DNA of 64,000 nt. It comes from Rhizobium sp. PDO1-076. GTDB lineage: Bacteria; Pseudomonadota; Alphaproteobacteria; Rhizobiales; Rhizobiaceae. The notes beneath the pieces were generated by a model. That model did no database searches. It had not been told where the DNA came from and saw only the letters and a program-made list of their open reading frames with translations. The translations under genes and the position numbers were made by a program. Location of the stretch: the NCBI RefSeq assembly GCF_000247475.1, contig NZ_AHZC01000011.1, forward strand, positions 1 to 64,000. The letters run 5' to 3'. Below, in pieces: positions 44,341 to 55,049 of the stretch (position 1 is its first letter; every line of letters starts with the position of its first letter).

Positions 44341-44573
44341 GACTGTCTTTCCTTCGACGATTGTGCGGAACGTAATGTCTCTTTGCGCAAAGACAATCCC
44401 CATTTCCCGATCGCAGTGTTCAACAGTCGAGATGTATTTGTCGCACAAGCGTGGGATGAAGTGCCGTAGATTGGTGCGGGCACCCGTCTTTCGCCCGGGT
44501 TGCCGCGGCCAAATGGCAGGCGATATAGATCGTCTGTGAATTTCTCCTGTTTCAAAAAGCGGTCGATTGCATC

Positions 44574-45491
44574 ATGACGAAAATTCTCTGCATTGCCCTC
44601 AATCCGGCCATCGATATTTCCAGCGATGCCGACGTGGTACGCCATACCCACAAGACGCGGACGTTCAACCAGCAGCAGTTTCCGGGCGGCGGCGGCGTCA
44701 ATGTGGCTCGGGTGATCAGCGAGCTCGGTGGCAAATGCGAATTGATGTTCCTGTCCGGTGGCGCCACCGGGCAATTGCTGGAAACGATGTTGCTGCCGCT
44801 GGCGATTGCTACGCGCGCCTTTCCGATCCACGATCCGGTGCGGGTTGCCTATGCGGTGCATGAGCTGTCGACCAATATGGAATATCGTTTCGTGCCGGAA
44901 GGGCCGCTGGTCAGTGATGCGGAACTCGAGCCTGTATTCGAGGCCGTCGCCACGTCGGATGCCAAGTACATCGTTGCCAGCGGCAGCCTTCCCCGTGGCG
45001 TGCCGGATGACTGCTATGTGCGGCTGGCCGAACTTGCGGCAGCCAATGGTGCGCGTTTCGTGCTCGATACGTCCGGCCCGGCGCTGGCTGCAGCACTTGC
45101 GCGAGCCCGCATGTTTCTGGTCAAGCCGAGCCTTCGAGAGTTCGAAGCCTTCCTCGGCCGGACGCTCGATCACGACAGTGTCGGACCGGCGGCGCAGGAC
45201 TATGTGCGCAAGGGATGCGCGCAGTATATCGCTGTGACCCTTGGAGCCGATGGCGCCATACTCGTGTCTGCAGATCAGATTGTCCGGGTGCCAGCGATTT
45301 CCGTGCCTGTTCAATCGGCTGTCGGGGCCGGGGACAGTTTTGTCGCAGGCATGACTTGGTCCCTGGCAGAAGGATATGGCATCGACGAGGCATTCCGCTT
45401 CGGGCAGGCGGCGGGCGCTGCTGCCGTGATGACGGCCGGCACGGAGCTTTGCCGCCGTCAGGATGTCATCGATCTTTTCGAACGCCAGTGA
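44574..45491 (+). CDS. pfkB: PfkB-family sugar (phospho)kinase, 1-phosphofructokinase-like
   Basis: 305-residue PfkB kinase. It opens with ILCIALNPAIDIS, has the di-glycine sugar-binding motif FPGGGGVNVARVISELGG and the C-terminal catalytic AVGAGDSFVAGMTWSL (Asp as base). The opening and GGGGVNVAR are typical of the 6-phosphofructokinase II / 1-phosphofructokinase / tagatose-6-phosphate kinase group; which of these substrates it uses cannot be decided from sequence reading. It is a single gene on its strand, with 167 bp to exbB. Confidence 0.85.
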   Translation: MTKILCIALNPAIDISSDADVVRHTHKTRTFNQQQFPGGGGVNVARVISELGGKCELMFLSGGATGQLLETMLLPLAIATRAFPIHDPVRVAYAVHELSTNMEYRFVPEGPLVSDAELEPVFEAVATSDAKYIVASGSLPRGVPDDCYVRLAELAAANGARFVLDTSGPALAAALARARMFLVKPSLREFEAFLGRTLDHDSVGPAAQDYVRKGCAQYIAVTLGADGAILVSADQIVRVPAISVPVQSAVGAGDSFVAGMTWSLAEGYGIDEAFRFGQAAGAAAVMTAGTELCRRQDVIDLFERQ

Positions 45492-45554
45492 GATTGAATC
45501 CGATCTCTAACTTGTGCGCAACTGTCCGCTTTTTTGATTGGCGTGCATCATTAT

Positions 45555-45569
45555 TACTTGTCACAAGTA
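45555..45569. promoter_or_regulatory. 15-bp palindrome upstream of exbB
   Basis: TACTTGT-C-ACAAGTA, seven perfect pairs around a central C, about 90 bp before the exbB start. A likely operator; it does not look like the rhizobial Irr, RirA or Mur sites that I know. Confidence 0.5.
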
Positions 45570-45658
45570 GTCAGGTTTATTAAGGAGAGGCAGCGCAACC
45601 GGCGCGGCTTGATCGTTGCCGGTCCTTTTAGCACCGAGTTACATATAGGGAGCTCCCA

Positions 45659-46864
<1,206 letters not shown>

Positions 46865-46868
46865 GATC

Positions 46869-47342
46869 ATGGCCGGCGGTATTCGCGATAACAATTCGGG
46901 TGACGATCTCAGCGAAAATCATGAGATCAACGTCACGCCGTTCATCGACGTCATGCTGGTCCTGCTGATCATCTTCATGGTGGCGGCACCGCTTTCGACC
47001 GTCGACGTCAATGTCGACCTGCCGGCCTCCACTGCCAAGCCTGCGCAGCGGCCGGACGAGCCGGTCTATGTTACCCTCAAGGGCGACATGAGCCTTGCGC
47101 TCGGCAATGACGTGGTGACGCGTGAAGCGCTGGGCGGTGCCCTCGACCGCCTGACGACCGGCAACAAGGACGCGCGGATCTTCCTGCGTGCCGACAAGAC
47201 GGTCGACTACGGCAACTTCATGGAAGTGATGAATCTGCTGCGGGACTCTGGCTATCTCAAGATCGCACTCGTGGGGCTCGAGACCCTGCCCATGCCGCAG
47301 AGCGCAGATGAAGCTGCGCCAACGGCGGAGCCGCAGCCATGA
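46869..47342 (+). CDS. exbD: Biopolymer transport protein ExbD
   Basis: 157-residue partner of ExbB with one N-terminal helix carrying the proton-pathway aspartate: INVTPFIDVMLVLLIIFMVA (Asp in FIDVML). The periplasmic part is typical of ExbD/TolR (PVYVTLKGDMSLALGNDVV, RIFLRADKTVDYGNFMEVMN). It overlaps the tonB start by 4 bp (ATGA). Confidence 0.95.
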   Translation: MAGGIRDNNSGDDLSENHEINVTPFIDVMLVLLIIFMVAAPLSTVDVNVDLPASTAKPAQRPDEPVYVTLKGDMSLALGNDVVTREALGGALDRLTTGNKDARIFLRADKTVDYGNFMEVMNLLRDSGYLKIALVGLETLPMPQSADEAAPTAEPQP

Positions 47343-48274
47343 ACATCAACGGCGAGCCCAGGTCTCCAGCACGGGTGGTCGGCGAATGGCTGCTCTGGAC
47401 GACGGCAGGACTGACGGTTCTTGCCGCCCATGCTGGCGCCGTGGCGCTGATGCTGCGTGAGCCGCCGATCGAACTTGCCGATGGAGCCCCGCCTGCCGCC
47501 ATCATGATCGAACTGGCGCCGGAGCCGGAAGCCGTGATCACCGAGGAAACCGAGGTTTCGAGCGAAACGGTCGATGCCGAAGAAATCAAGACGGCGTCGA
47601 ACGAACCTTTGCCGGAACCGCTGGAAGAGCCGCCGGTCCAGCCCTTGCCGGAGCCGCCGCCACCTGAACCTGTCGTTGAGGAAGAGGTGGTCGAGCAGAT
47701 CGTCGAGCCGCCGCCGGTCATACCTGAGCCTCTGCCGGAACCCGTGGAAGAAATCGATCCGATCGAGGAGATGGTGATGGCGCAACTCGACAATGTCGAG
47801 GTGCCGATCCCCATGGTGCGGCCACCAGTGCCCGAGCCGTCGGTGGAGAAGAAGCAGGAAGCCAAGCCGAAGAAGGTGGTGAAGAAGCAGCAGGCGCTGC
47901 CTGCATCTCAGGCCGCTCGTCAGGCCAAGGCGGATGTCACCCAGTCCAACCGCAATGCAGCCCAAGCAGTCAGCAGCGGTGCCGGACGCAGCGTTACGCC
48001 GGCCAAATGGCAGTCACGCTTGATGTCTCATCTTGAGCGGCGGAAGAAATATCCGTCGGAGGCGCGTAGCAACCGTGAAGAAGGCACGGTCTATGTGCGC
48101 TTCCGCATCGATGATTCCGGCAATGTTCTCTCCGTTTCCCTGTCGCGTTCCTCCGGTTATCCGTCTCTCGACAATGCTGTCCTGGCCATGGTCCAGAACG
48201 CATCCCCGGTTCCGGCTCCGCCGGCAGGCGTCAACAAGACGATCACGGCACCGGTGCGCTTCAATATTCGCTGA
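47339..48274 (+). CDS. tonB: TonB energy transducer
   Basis: 311-residue TonB. The N-terminal membrane anchor (WTTAGLTVLAAHAGAVALML) is followed by a long Pro/Glu-rich periplasm-spanning section (LPEPPPPEPVVEEEVVEQ) with Lys-rich patches, and the C-terminal domain contacting outer-membrane receptors (YPSEARSNREEGTVYVRFRI, SSGYPSLDNAVLAM). Together with ExbBD it powers uptake of siderophores, haem or vitamins. The start overlaps exbD. Confidence 0.95.
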   Translation: MNINGEPRSPARVVGEWLLWTTAGLTVLAAHAGAVALMLREPPIELADGAPPAAIMIELAPEPEAVITEETEVSSETVDAEEIKTASNEPLPEPLEEPPVQPLPEPPPPEPVVEEEVVEQIVEPPPVIPEPLPEPVEEIDPIEEMVMAQLDNVEVPIPMVRPPVPEPSVEKKQEAKPKKVVKKQQALPASQAARQAKADVTQSNRNAAQAVSSGAGRSVTPAKWQSRLMSHLERRKKYPSEARSNREEGTVYVRFRIDDSGNVLSVSLSRSSGYPSLDNAVLAMVQNASPVPAPPAGVNKTITAPVRFNIR

Positions 48275-48350
48275 CACCCGATTTGCGGACTTGTGCCTGC
48301 TTTCCAGTTGATCCAGTCTGACTGGGAGACGGAATGTGGGCGAGGTCTGA

Positions 48351-48809
48351 ATGAATTTGCTGCAGGCGTATGAAGCCGACTATGCGCTGATCGAAAGCTG
48401 GCTGGACGAAGTCTTTCCGAGGGCCTGCGCTGATGCCAGACTGGCGATTGCGCCCGATGTTCCTCCGCGCCATGTGACGGCAGTTGCGCGCGATGAACGC
48501 TGGTGGCGGGTCAATCAGGGTGATGGCGTAGAGGCGGTGTTGCTGGTCCATGCCAATACCACGCGCTGTACTGTGGTGGTGCTCGCCGGCGCTTCGGTCT
48601 CGGCGACATTCCTCGCGGACAAGGTGACGGCGACCACTGTCGGGGCGACGGAAATCGGCTGGCGTTTCCATGCCATCGACAGCCACCGGCTGATCTGCTT
48701 TTTCGATCACATGGATCTCGGTGCTTCTGGCGGGCGCAATGGCAGCTGGGTGGCGCGGGATCTTGCCCGCATGCTGCGCTGGCTGCTGTCCGACGGCACG
48801 GCTTTTTAG
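48351..48809 (+). CDS. Conserved-looking hypothetical protein
   Basis: 152-residue soluble protein I do not recognise. It has a Trp-rich segment (RDERWWRVNQGDGVEAVLLV) and ends with SWVARDLARMLRWLLSDGTA. There is no signal peptide or membrane helix. It lies 76 bp after tonB on the same strand; its stop overlaps the stop of the converging kinase fusion by 4 bp. Codon use looks like that of its neighbours. An opposite-strand frame over it was rejected. Confidence 0.6.
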   Translation: MNLLQAYEADYALIESWLDEVFPRACADARLAIAPDVPPRHVTAVARDERWWRVNQGDGVEAVLLVHANTTRCTVVVLAGASVSATFLADKVTATTVGATEIGWRFHAIDSHRLICFFDHMDLGASGGRNGSWVARDLARMLRWLLSDGTAF

Positions 48810-50347
48810 CCAATCTTTAAAGTCTGGACGTCGATCCTTGATTTGATCTCGTCAACGAGAGCGTTGATCGTGCGCTTTGCATCGAGCTGGTGCCAGGTGA
48901 TGGCGCCGGTTTCATGGGTGAGTTGCAGATCCAGAACATCGGTCGTGGCATCGGAATCGCCCTTTGGCCTTGCTGCGACCCGCGCCCGCAAGGTTTCTGC
49001 ATCGGCCGCGAGCCAGATGCCGATGAACGGCACGTTGCATTCGGTGGCTACCGCTTCGATTGCCTGGCGGTCAGTCTGGCGATCGAACACAGCGTTGACC
49101 AGGACGCTGCCCCCGGCCGACACGATGGCGTGTGCTTTTTCGTTCAACTGGTCGTAGACCTTGTGGGAGATTTCCGGGTGATAGGCCTCGGGCGGAAGGG
49201 TTTCGCTGTGGTTGGTGGAAAACATCGCCTTGCGAATACGGTCGCTTTCAAGGATGCGCGCGCCAGGTGGTGCGCCGAAGACCGGTGCCAGGGCTTCGGC
49301 GAGCGTTGATTTGCCCGAGCCGCTGAAACCGCCAATCGCCACGAGACAGGGCTTGGTATCGACGAGCAGTTGCTCGGCCAGGTGGAAGTAGGAGAGTGCG
49401 TTCGCCTTTGCCGCGCCTGAGGCGTCACCGATTTCGGCGATCTGGGTGGCGGTCACATGGGCGCGAACGGCGGCGCGCACGGCCATGAAGAACGGCAATA
49501 GCGCGAAGCCGGCATCATCGCCGGTGCGATCGAGGTAACGGTTGACGACGACATTGGCGAAGTGTGGAAAGTCGCGGTGCCAGAGATCCATCAGCAGGAA
49601 GGCGAGGTCATAGAGTACATCGCAGGTGGCGATCTTCTCGTTGAAGTCGATGCAGTCGAACATGCGCGGCCCTTCGGGGCCGAGGAAGAGATTGCGCAGA
49701 TGCAGATCGCCATGGCAGAGCCGGACCTGTCCCTGTCTCTCCCTCTGATCCAGCAGGGGCGCATATTGGGTCCAGGCATGCCGGAATGCAGATGTCAGGC
49801 CTGTAAGCGCGGCAGGCTCGAAGATCGTACCGGTGGCAAAGCCTGCCTCGTTGATATCGAGCACGCCGGCCATGTTCGCCGCGCCACGCTCGGCGTGACT
49901 GACCGGAGCATCTTTGTGAAAGGCGGCGATGCGTTCTGCGGTTTCCTCCATCAGCGCTGCCGTCAGTCGTCCGTCAGCGGCCATGTGGTCAAAGAGATCG
50001 GCCTGCGCAAATCGCGCCATCTCGACCACATGGTCGAGTGGTGTGCCTTCTCCGCCAAAATGAAGCCTGCCGTCCGCAGTCTGTCTGATTGTCCGAACGC
50101 GAAGATAGATTTCCGGCGCGGCGCGGCCGTTGAGTTCCAGCTCGCGTTCACAGAAATGGTGACGCAGGGCGCAGGTCGAAAAATCGGCATAGGGCAGCTT
50201 GACGGCGCGCTTCAGCTTGAAGGCGCGGTCGCCGATCAGAAAGACGATCGATATATGGGTTTCGATGATTTCGGCCGGATCCGACGTTCCGTAGCTTTCC
50301 GGCTTGCTGAGAAAGGCGATGACAGCCGATTGGTCTTGGATTTCCAT
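48806..50347 (-). CDS. APH-like kinase fused to P-loop kinase (AAA family)
   Basis: 513-residue cytoplasmic protein. The N-terminal half is an aminoglycoside-phosphotransferase-like fold (VFLIGDRAFKLKRAVKLPYA; catalytic LCHGDLHLRNLFL; metal-binding FDCIDF). The C-terminal part from about residue 340 is a P-loop kinase with GGFSGSGKSTLAEALAPVFG and a lid segment ARVAARPKGDSDATTDV. Such fusions are widespread in proteobacteria; the substrate is unknown to me. The start at 50347 (MEIQDQSAV) is supported by AGGTGAG; the longer frame is not. Confidence 0.85.
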   Translation of the reverse strand: MEIQDQSAVIAFLSKPESYGTSDPAEIIETHISIVFLIGDRAFKLKRAVKLPYADFSTCALRHHFCERELELNGRAAPEIYLRVRTIRQTADGRLHFGGEGTPLDHVVEMARFAQADLFDHMAADGRLTAALMEETAERIAAFHKDAPVSHAERGAANMAGVLDINEAGFATGTIFEPAALTGLTSAFRHAWTQYAPLLDQRERQGQVRLCHGDLHLRNLFLGPEGPRMFDCIDFNEKIATCDVLYDLAFLLMDLWHRDFPHFANVVVNRYLDRTGDDAGFALLPFFMAVRAAVRAHVTATQIAEIGDASGAAKANALSYFHLAEQLLVDTKPCLVAIGGFSGSGKSTLAEALAPVFGAPPGARILESDRIRKAMFSTNHSETLPPEAYHPEISHKVYDQLNEKAHAIVSAGGSVLVNAVFDRQTDRQAIEAVATECNVPFIGIWLAADAETLRARVAARPKGDSDATTDVLDLQLTHETGAITWHQLDAKRTINALVDEIKSRIDVQTLKIG

Positions 50348-50481
50348 ATGCTCACCTGCAAGCGCATTCCGATGCAGGAGCTTCGCCGATTTCGACAATG
50401 ATGGCCAGAGCGGGGTCCCGGCACTTTCGTTCTGTCGAAATGTGGTCCGGCGACATGGCGTGCCGCCGGACCTTATCCGAC

Positions 50482-52023
50482 TTATTCGATATCGAACTTG
50501 ACGCCCTGGGCGAGCGGCAGGGTGCGACCGTAATTGATGGTGTTGGTCGCACGGCGCATATAGGCCTTCCAGCTGTCCGAGCCGGATTCACGGCCGCCGC
50601 CGGTTTCCTTCTCGCCGCCGAATGCACCACCGATTTCAGCACCCGACGGGCCGATGTTGACGTTGGCGATACCACAATCGGAGCCACGGTCGGAGACGAA
50701 GGCTTCGGCTTCGCGAATGTCATTGGTGAAGATCGACGAGGACAGGCCCTGCGGAACCGCGTTGTTCAAAGCAAGCGCTTCGTCGAAGTCCTTGTATTTG
50801 ATGACATAGAGGATCGGGGCGAAGGTTTCGTCGACGACCGGGCCCACCTGTTCCGGCATTTCAACGAGCGACGGACGAACATAGTAGGCATCCTGCGCTT
50901 CGTCGGCGAGGACGCGCTCACCACCGGAGACCTTGCCGCCGGATACCTTGGCAGCATCGAGGGCCTTCTGCATGCGCTCATAGGCGCCCTTGTCGATCAG
51001 CGGGCCGACCAGCTTGCCGGTTTCCAGCGGATTGCCGATGGTGACCGAGCCATAGGCCTTGATCAGGCGCGGTACGAGCGTGTCGTAGATGCTTTCGTGG
51101 ACGAAGAGACGGCGCAGCGATGTGCAGCGCTGGCCGGCGGTGCCCATGGCGGCAAAAGCGACGCCACGCAAGGTCAGGTCGAGGTCGGCGCTCGGGGCAA
51201 CGATGGCCGCGTTGTTACCGCCAAGCTCAAGGATGCTGCGGCCGAAGCGCTGCGCGACGCGCGGGCCGACGGTGCGACCCATGGCGGTGGAGCCGGTGGC
51301 GGAGATCAGCGGGACCTTCGGGTTGTCGACGAGGACCTCGCCGATGTCGCGACCGCCGATCAGAAGCGTCGAGAGATTGACTGGTGCCTTGCCGCCCTGG
51401 GCGACATAGCGCTTCACGGCCTTTTCGAAGATCGCCTGGGTGGCAATGGCAGTGAGGGGGGTCTTTTCCGACGGCTTCCAGACGGTGGAGTTGCCGCAGA
51501 CGAGAGCGAGGGCTGCGTTCCACGACCAGACGGCGACGGGGAAGTTGAAGGCCGAGATGATGCCGGTGACGCCGAGCGGATGCCAGGTTTCCATCATGCG
51601 GTGCTCGGAGCGCTCGGTGGCGATCGTCAGGCCGTAGAGCTGGCGCGACAGGCCGACGGCGAAATCGCAGATGTCGATCATTTCCTGGACTTCGCCGAGG
51701 CCCTCGGACGTCACCTTGCCGACTTCGATCGACACGAGGCGGCCAAGCGCATCCTTGGCGGCGCGCAGTTCCTCGCCGAGCAGGCGGATCAGTTCGCCAC
51801 GCTGGGGGGCGGGAACCAGACGCCAATCGAGGAATGCCTGATGGGCGGCATCGATGGCCGTTTTCGTGTCGGCGGCCGAGATTTCGACGAGGGCGGCAAG
51901 CTTTTCGCCATTGATCGGCGAGCGGACGGTGAGCGTGCCGCCTTCGAGCGCCTTGGCGTCGACGCCAAAGGTTGCCATCAGCGAGACGGTTTCTGCCGCA
52001 AGGTTGAGGTTTGCGAGGGTCAT
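50482..52023 (-). CDS. amaB: Aminoadipate-semialdehyde (piperideine-6-carboxylate) dehydrogenase, ALDH7-type
   Basis: 513-residue NAD-dependent aldehyde dehydrogenase. The ALDH7/antiquitin-type sequence includes SAFNFPVAVWSWNAALALVC, SILELGGNNAAIV (catalytic Glu), GTAGQRCTSLRRLFV (catalytic Cys) and EIGGAFGGEKETGGGRESGS. It oxidises alpha-aminoadipate 6-semialdehyde, in equilibrium with piperideine-6-carboxylate, to alpha-aminoadipate. AAGGA stands 6 nt before the ATG at 52023; the 106-residue longer frame runs back into amaA and is discarded. It follows amaA by 38 bp in one operon. Confidence 0.9.
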   Translation of the reverse strand: MTLANLNLAAETVSLMATFGVDAKALEGGTLTVRSPINGEKLAALVEISAADTKTAIDAAHQAFLDWRLVPAPQRGELIRLLGEELRAAKDALGRLVSIEVGKVTSEGLGEVQEMIDICDFAVGLSRQLYGLTIATERSEHRMMETWHPLGVTGIISAFNFPVAVWSWNAALALVCGNSTVWKPSEKTPLTAIATQAIFEKAVKRYVAQGGKAPVNLSTLLIGGRDIGEVLVDNPKVPLISATGSTAMGRTVGPRVAQRFGRSILELGGNNAAIVAPSADLDLTLRGVAFAAMGTAGQRCTSLRRLFVHESIYDTLVPRLIKAYGSVTIGNPLETGKLVGPLIDKGAYERMQKALDAAKVSGGKVSGGERVLADEAQDAYYVRPSLVEMPEQVGPVVDETFAPILYVIKYKDFDEALALNNAVPQGLSSSIFTNDIREAEAFVSDRGSDCGIANVNIGPSGAEIGGAFGGEKETGGGRESGSDSWKAYMRRATNTINYGRTLPLAQGVKFDIE

Positions 52024-52061
52024 GGTGGTCCTTCCGTCAGGTCTTTTCAGATCGAGTGAGT

Positions 52062-53357
52062 TCAAAATCGTGCGCCGGCCAGATGTGCCACCTGGGCGCC
52101 GGCTTCGTACCATGCTTCCTTCAGGGTGCGGAAGGCAGGCGCTTCCGGCTCGGTCAGGGGCAGCGGCAATTGCTCTTCGTTGATCTGACCGAGAATGTGG
52201 TTTGCCAGCGTCTTGCCGAAGACTGTGCCGGGTGCGATGCCGCGGCCGTTGTAGCCGGAAAATCCGATAACGCCGGGAGCGAATTTGTGGAAACGCGGCA
52301 GTGCGTTGCTGGTCATGCCGATTTTGCCATACCATTCGCATTCAAATTCGATGTCGCCGATTTGCGGGAAAATCGACTTCAATGCACGGTGGGCCCAGGA
52401 TTTGTGCACGGCAAGTCCGGTGCCGCGCAAGGCGCCGACGCTGCCGAAGACCAGGCGGCCTGCCTGATCCATGCGAAACGAGGACAGGATATCCTTGGTG
52501 TCCCAGCAGCCCTGGCGCTCGGCAAGAATTGTCTTGCGCAGGTTGTGGCTGAGCGGAACGGTGGCGAAATTGAAATAGGGCAGGTGGACCTGCTCTTCCC
52601 GCACCGCCTTGAACGGGCCTTCGCTATAGGCATCGGTCGCAACGATCACCCATTGGGCCGTGACACTGCCGTCCGCGGTTGCGACGCGCCAGCCATTGCC
52701 GTGTGTGTCGCCATGGCGGTCATAGCCCGTGACAGGGCTCGAAGTATGGAGCGTGGCGCCTGCTTTCATGGCGGCCGTTGCCAGGCCGCGGGCATAGGCG
52801 AGGGGTTGCAAAGTGCCTGCCCGTTTGTCGAGCAGCGAGCCGGTGTACACGCCGGTGCCGATCTTGCGCTCCGTTTCGCCTGCGTTCAGCAGTTCTACCG
52901 GCGCGCCGCGGCGCTGCCACTGTTCGGCACGTGCCTCGATTTCCTTCTGGCCGGTGGCGCCAACGGAACAATGCAGGGTGCCGGCGCGCTCCAGTTCGCA
53001 GGAAATGCCGTGGCGCTCGATGATGTCCATCACGGCGCTCGGGCCGTTGCCCAACAGTTCCAGCAGCCGCTCGCCATGGACTGCGCCAAGTTCGCCGGGC
53101 AGATCGTCGGGCATGACCCACATGCCGGCATTGATCAATCCGACATTGCGTCCCGCACCGCCGAAACCGATTTCCTTGCCCTCAAGCAGAATGACGCTGG
53201 TTCCGCTTTCTGCGAGATGCAAGGCGGCAGACAGGCCGGTATAGCCGCCGCCAACGATGACAACGTCGGCCTTGTGGTCGCCCACCAGCTTTGTCGTCTT
53301 CGGGGCGGCCGGAGCGGTCTTTTCCCAAAGACCGTGGGATCGCGGATCATTCAGCAT
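52062..53357 (-). CDS. amaA: FAD-dependent oxidoreductase, L-pipecolate oxidase-like
   Basis: 431-residue DAO-family flavoprotein with the N-terminal FAD motif ADVVIVGGGYTGLSAALHLA, the GFGGAGRNVGLINAG segment and a C-terminal GVIGFSGYNGRGIAPGT. Paired with an ALDH7 gene and a divergent LysR regulator, as in Pseudomonas amaA-amaB, it most probably oxidises L-pipecolate to piperideine-6-carboxylate in D-lysine catabolism. Similar flavoproteins use other amines (for example gamma-glutamylputrescine), so the substrate rests on context. Confidence 0.78.
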   Translation of the reverse strand: MLNDPRSHGLWEKTAPAAPKTTKLVGDHKADVVIVGGGYTGLSAALHLAESGTSVILLEGKEIGFGGAGRNVGLINAGMWVMPDDLPGELGAVHGERLLELLGNGPSAVMDIIERHGISCELERAGTLHCSVGATGQKEIEARAEQWQRRGAPVELLNAGETERKIGTGVYTGSLLDKRAGTLQPLAYARGLATAAMKAGATLHTSSPVTGYDRHGDTHGNGWRVATADGSVTAQWVIVATDAYSEGPFKAVREEQVHLPYFNFATVPLSHNLRKTILAERQGCWDTKDILSSFRMDQAGRLVFGSVGALRGTGLAVHKSWAHRALKSIFPQIGDIEFECEWYGKIGMTSNALPRFHKFAPGVIGFSGYNGRGIAPGTVFGKTLANHILGQINEEQLPLPLTEPEAPAFRTLKEAWYEAGAQVAHLAGARF

Positions 53358-53542
53358 GGCGGGCCTTGGGGTCAGCAGGTGTGCGTCGGTCGCAGGCAGA
53401 AAGCAGAGTCGAAAGTGTCGAGATCCGCCTGCGGATTCTTGGTGACATCATTCCGATCCGTACAGTCTTAAGATATCTAGAAGAGGAAACTACCGCGTTC
53501 CAGCGATAATTACTCAAGAGATCATTCCCAAAAGGCATAACC

Positions 53543-54439
53543 ATGCTGTCACCCAGGCGCTTTCTTCCGTCATTGTCATTGCTCACGGCATTTGAGGCCG
53601 CCGCCCGGACCGGCAGTATCACTGCGGCAGCGCGCGAGCTTGACCTGACCCAGAGCGCGGTCAGCCGCCAGATCAAGGCGCTGGAAAACCAGATCGGCGT
53701 CGAACTCTTCCTGCGCGAACGCCAGACGATCCGGCTGACCATGGCCGGCGAGAGTTATGCGCGCGAGATCCGCGAGGCCCTGCGGCGCATTTCCAGCGCT
53801 TCGCTGAACCTGCGCGCCAATCCGAACGGAGGCACACTGAACCTCGCGATCCTGCCGACCTTCGGTGCGCGCTGGCTGGCACCGCGCCTCGGGCAATTCC
53901 TGGCAACGCACCCGGGTATTACGATCAATCTGGTGACCCGGCTTTCGCCGTTCGACTTCAGGCTGGATTCAATCGATGCGGCCATTCACTTCGGCGATCC
54001 GGTCTGGCCGGGCGCCGAACTCACGTTCCTGATGCAGGAAAAGACTTTGCCGGCCTGCAGTCCGCAATTCCGGCAGGCGCATGGCATTGCCGAACCGGGG
54101 GATCTGTTGTCCGTGCCGCTTCTGCACCTCACCACCCGGCCGGATGCGTGGGAGCGCTGGTTCACCGAAAACGGCGTCGGTTTTGAAAGTGTGCATGGCA
54201 TGCTGTTCGACCAGTTCGCAACCGCATCGCAGGCTGCGATCGGTGGACTGGGCGTCGCACTTTTACCGACATTCCTGATCCAGGAGGAGTTGAAGCGCGG
54301 AGAACTGGTGGCGGCGGTGGACCGCCCGATGCAGAGCGCCCAGCGCTACTATCTCGCGTTTCCGCGTGAGCGTGCGGCCTATCCGCCACTGGTCACGTTC
54401 CGCGAGTGGATCGTGCGGGAACTGGCCGGCACGGAATAG
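53543..54439 (+). CDS. LysR-family regulator divergent from amaAB
   Basis: 298-residue LysR regulator. The helix-turn-helix includes ITAAARELDLTQSAVSRQIK and the effector domain LNLAILPTFGARWLAPRLGQ, SIDAAIHFGDPVWPG and GLGVALLPTFLIQEEL. It is a paralogue of the regulator beside gcdH. It is divergent from amaA across 185 bp and probably controls amaAB in response to a lysine-pathway intermediate; this is by context. Confidence 0.9.
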   Translation: MLSPRRFLPSLSLLTAFEAAARTGSITAAARELDLTQSAVSRQIKALENQIGVELFLRERQTIRLTMAGESYAREIREALRRISSASLNLRANPNGGTLNLAILPTFGARWLAPRLGQFLATHPGITINLVTRLSPFDFRLDSIDAAIHFGDPVWPGAELTFLMQEKTLPACSPQFRQAHGIAEPGDLLSVPLLHLTTRPDAWERWFTENGVGFESVHGMLFDQFATASQAAIGGLGVALLPTFLIQEELKRGELVAAVDRPMQSAQRYYLAFPRERAAYPPLVTFREWIVRELAGTE

Positions 54440-54460
54440 AGGTTCAATAGAGCGAGGGCT

Positions 54461-54877
54461 TTATGCGGCCAGGCTCGCGGTCTTCGCGGCAGCAAGCAGG
54501 AGGGCGAAGCCCAGATGGGTCAGATGATGCAGCGTCTGGTCGATGCCGAGCAGCCACCAGAAACAGGAGCGGTCAGGCGTCATGGTCATGTGCAGTTGGA
54601 TCCGGGCCTTGCCGCGATCGATCAGGCCGTGAATGACGATATCGACAAGGGCAAGCCAGGCGAGGCCGGGCGCGATTGCCAGCGTGATCAGCAGTGTTGC
54701 AAGCCCATGGATCGCGACGTGAATCGCCAGCGGCAAAATCCAGTCTTGCGAGCGTTCCTTGCCTTTGGCCATCCAGGCCGTCTGCAACAGAAAGTCAGCC
54801 ACCCATTGTTTGACGAGGAACATGACGAGGCCCCAGATCATCCAGTGGGTCGAAATTTGCTCGGGCAGGGTGGGCAT
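54461..54877 (-). CDS. DUF3307-like membrane protein
   Basis: 138-residue integral membrane protein with about four helices (WMIWGLVMFLVKQWVADFLL, PLAIHVAIHGLATLLITLAI, LVDIVIHGLIDRGKARI, FWWLLGIDQTLHHLTHLGFA). The K/R-x-W-x-x-D-F-x-x-Q entry and the late D-Q-x-x-H motif fit the DUF3307 family. The function is unknown. The start at 54877 (MPTLPEQIS) is preferred over the longer frame, whose N-terminus is low-complexity and basic. It converges with the LysR gene. Confidence 0.78.
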   Translation of the reverse strand: MPTLPEQISTHWMIWGLVMFLVKQWVADFLLQTAWMAKGKERSQDWILPLAIHVAIHGLATLLITLAIAPGLAWLALVDIVIHGLIDRGKARIQLHMTMTPDRSCFWWLLGIDQTLHHLTHLGFALLLAAAKTASLAA

Positions 54878-55049
54878 GCTGTGTCTTTCGCCATGTCGGT
54901 CGGAGATGACGATAGACCACAGTTTAAAGCGATGTGAAGATCGCTTTTCGTTTCGTCTGGTTCTAGCTTTTCGCTTTGTTTCGCCGAACAGCGCATTTCG
55001 CTGACCGGCGTTAGGTGGTTGGAAGCATTTGTTGGACTGTCTTGCCGGC

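Noticed and set aside
44341-44573. Possible FMN riboswitch upstream of riboflavin synthase
   Set aside because: I looked for the conserved RFN core and did not see it; the gap holds nothing that I can support.
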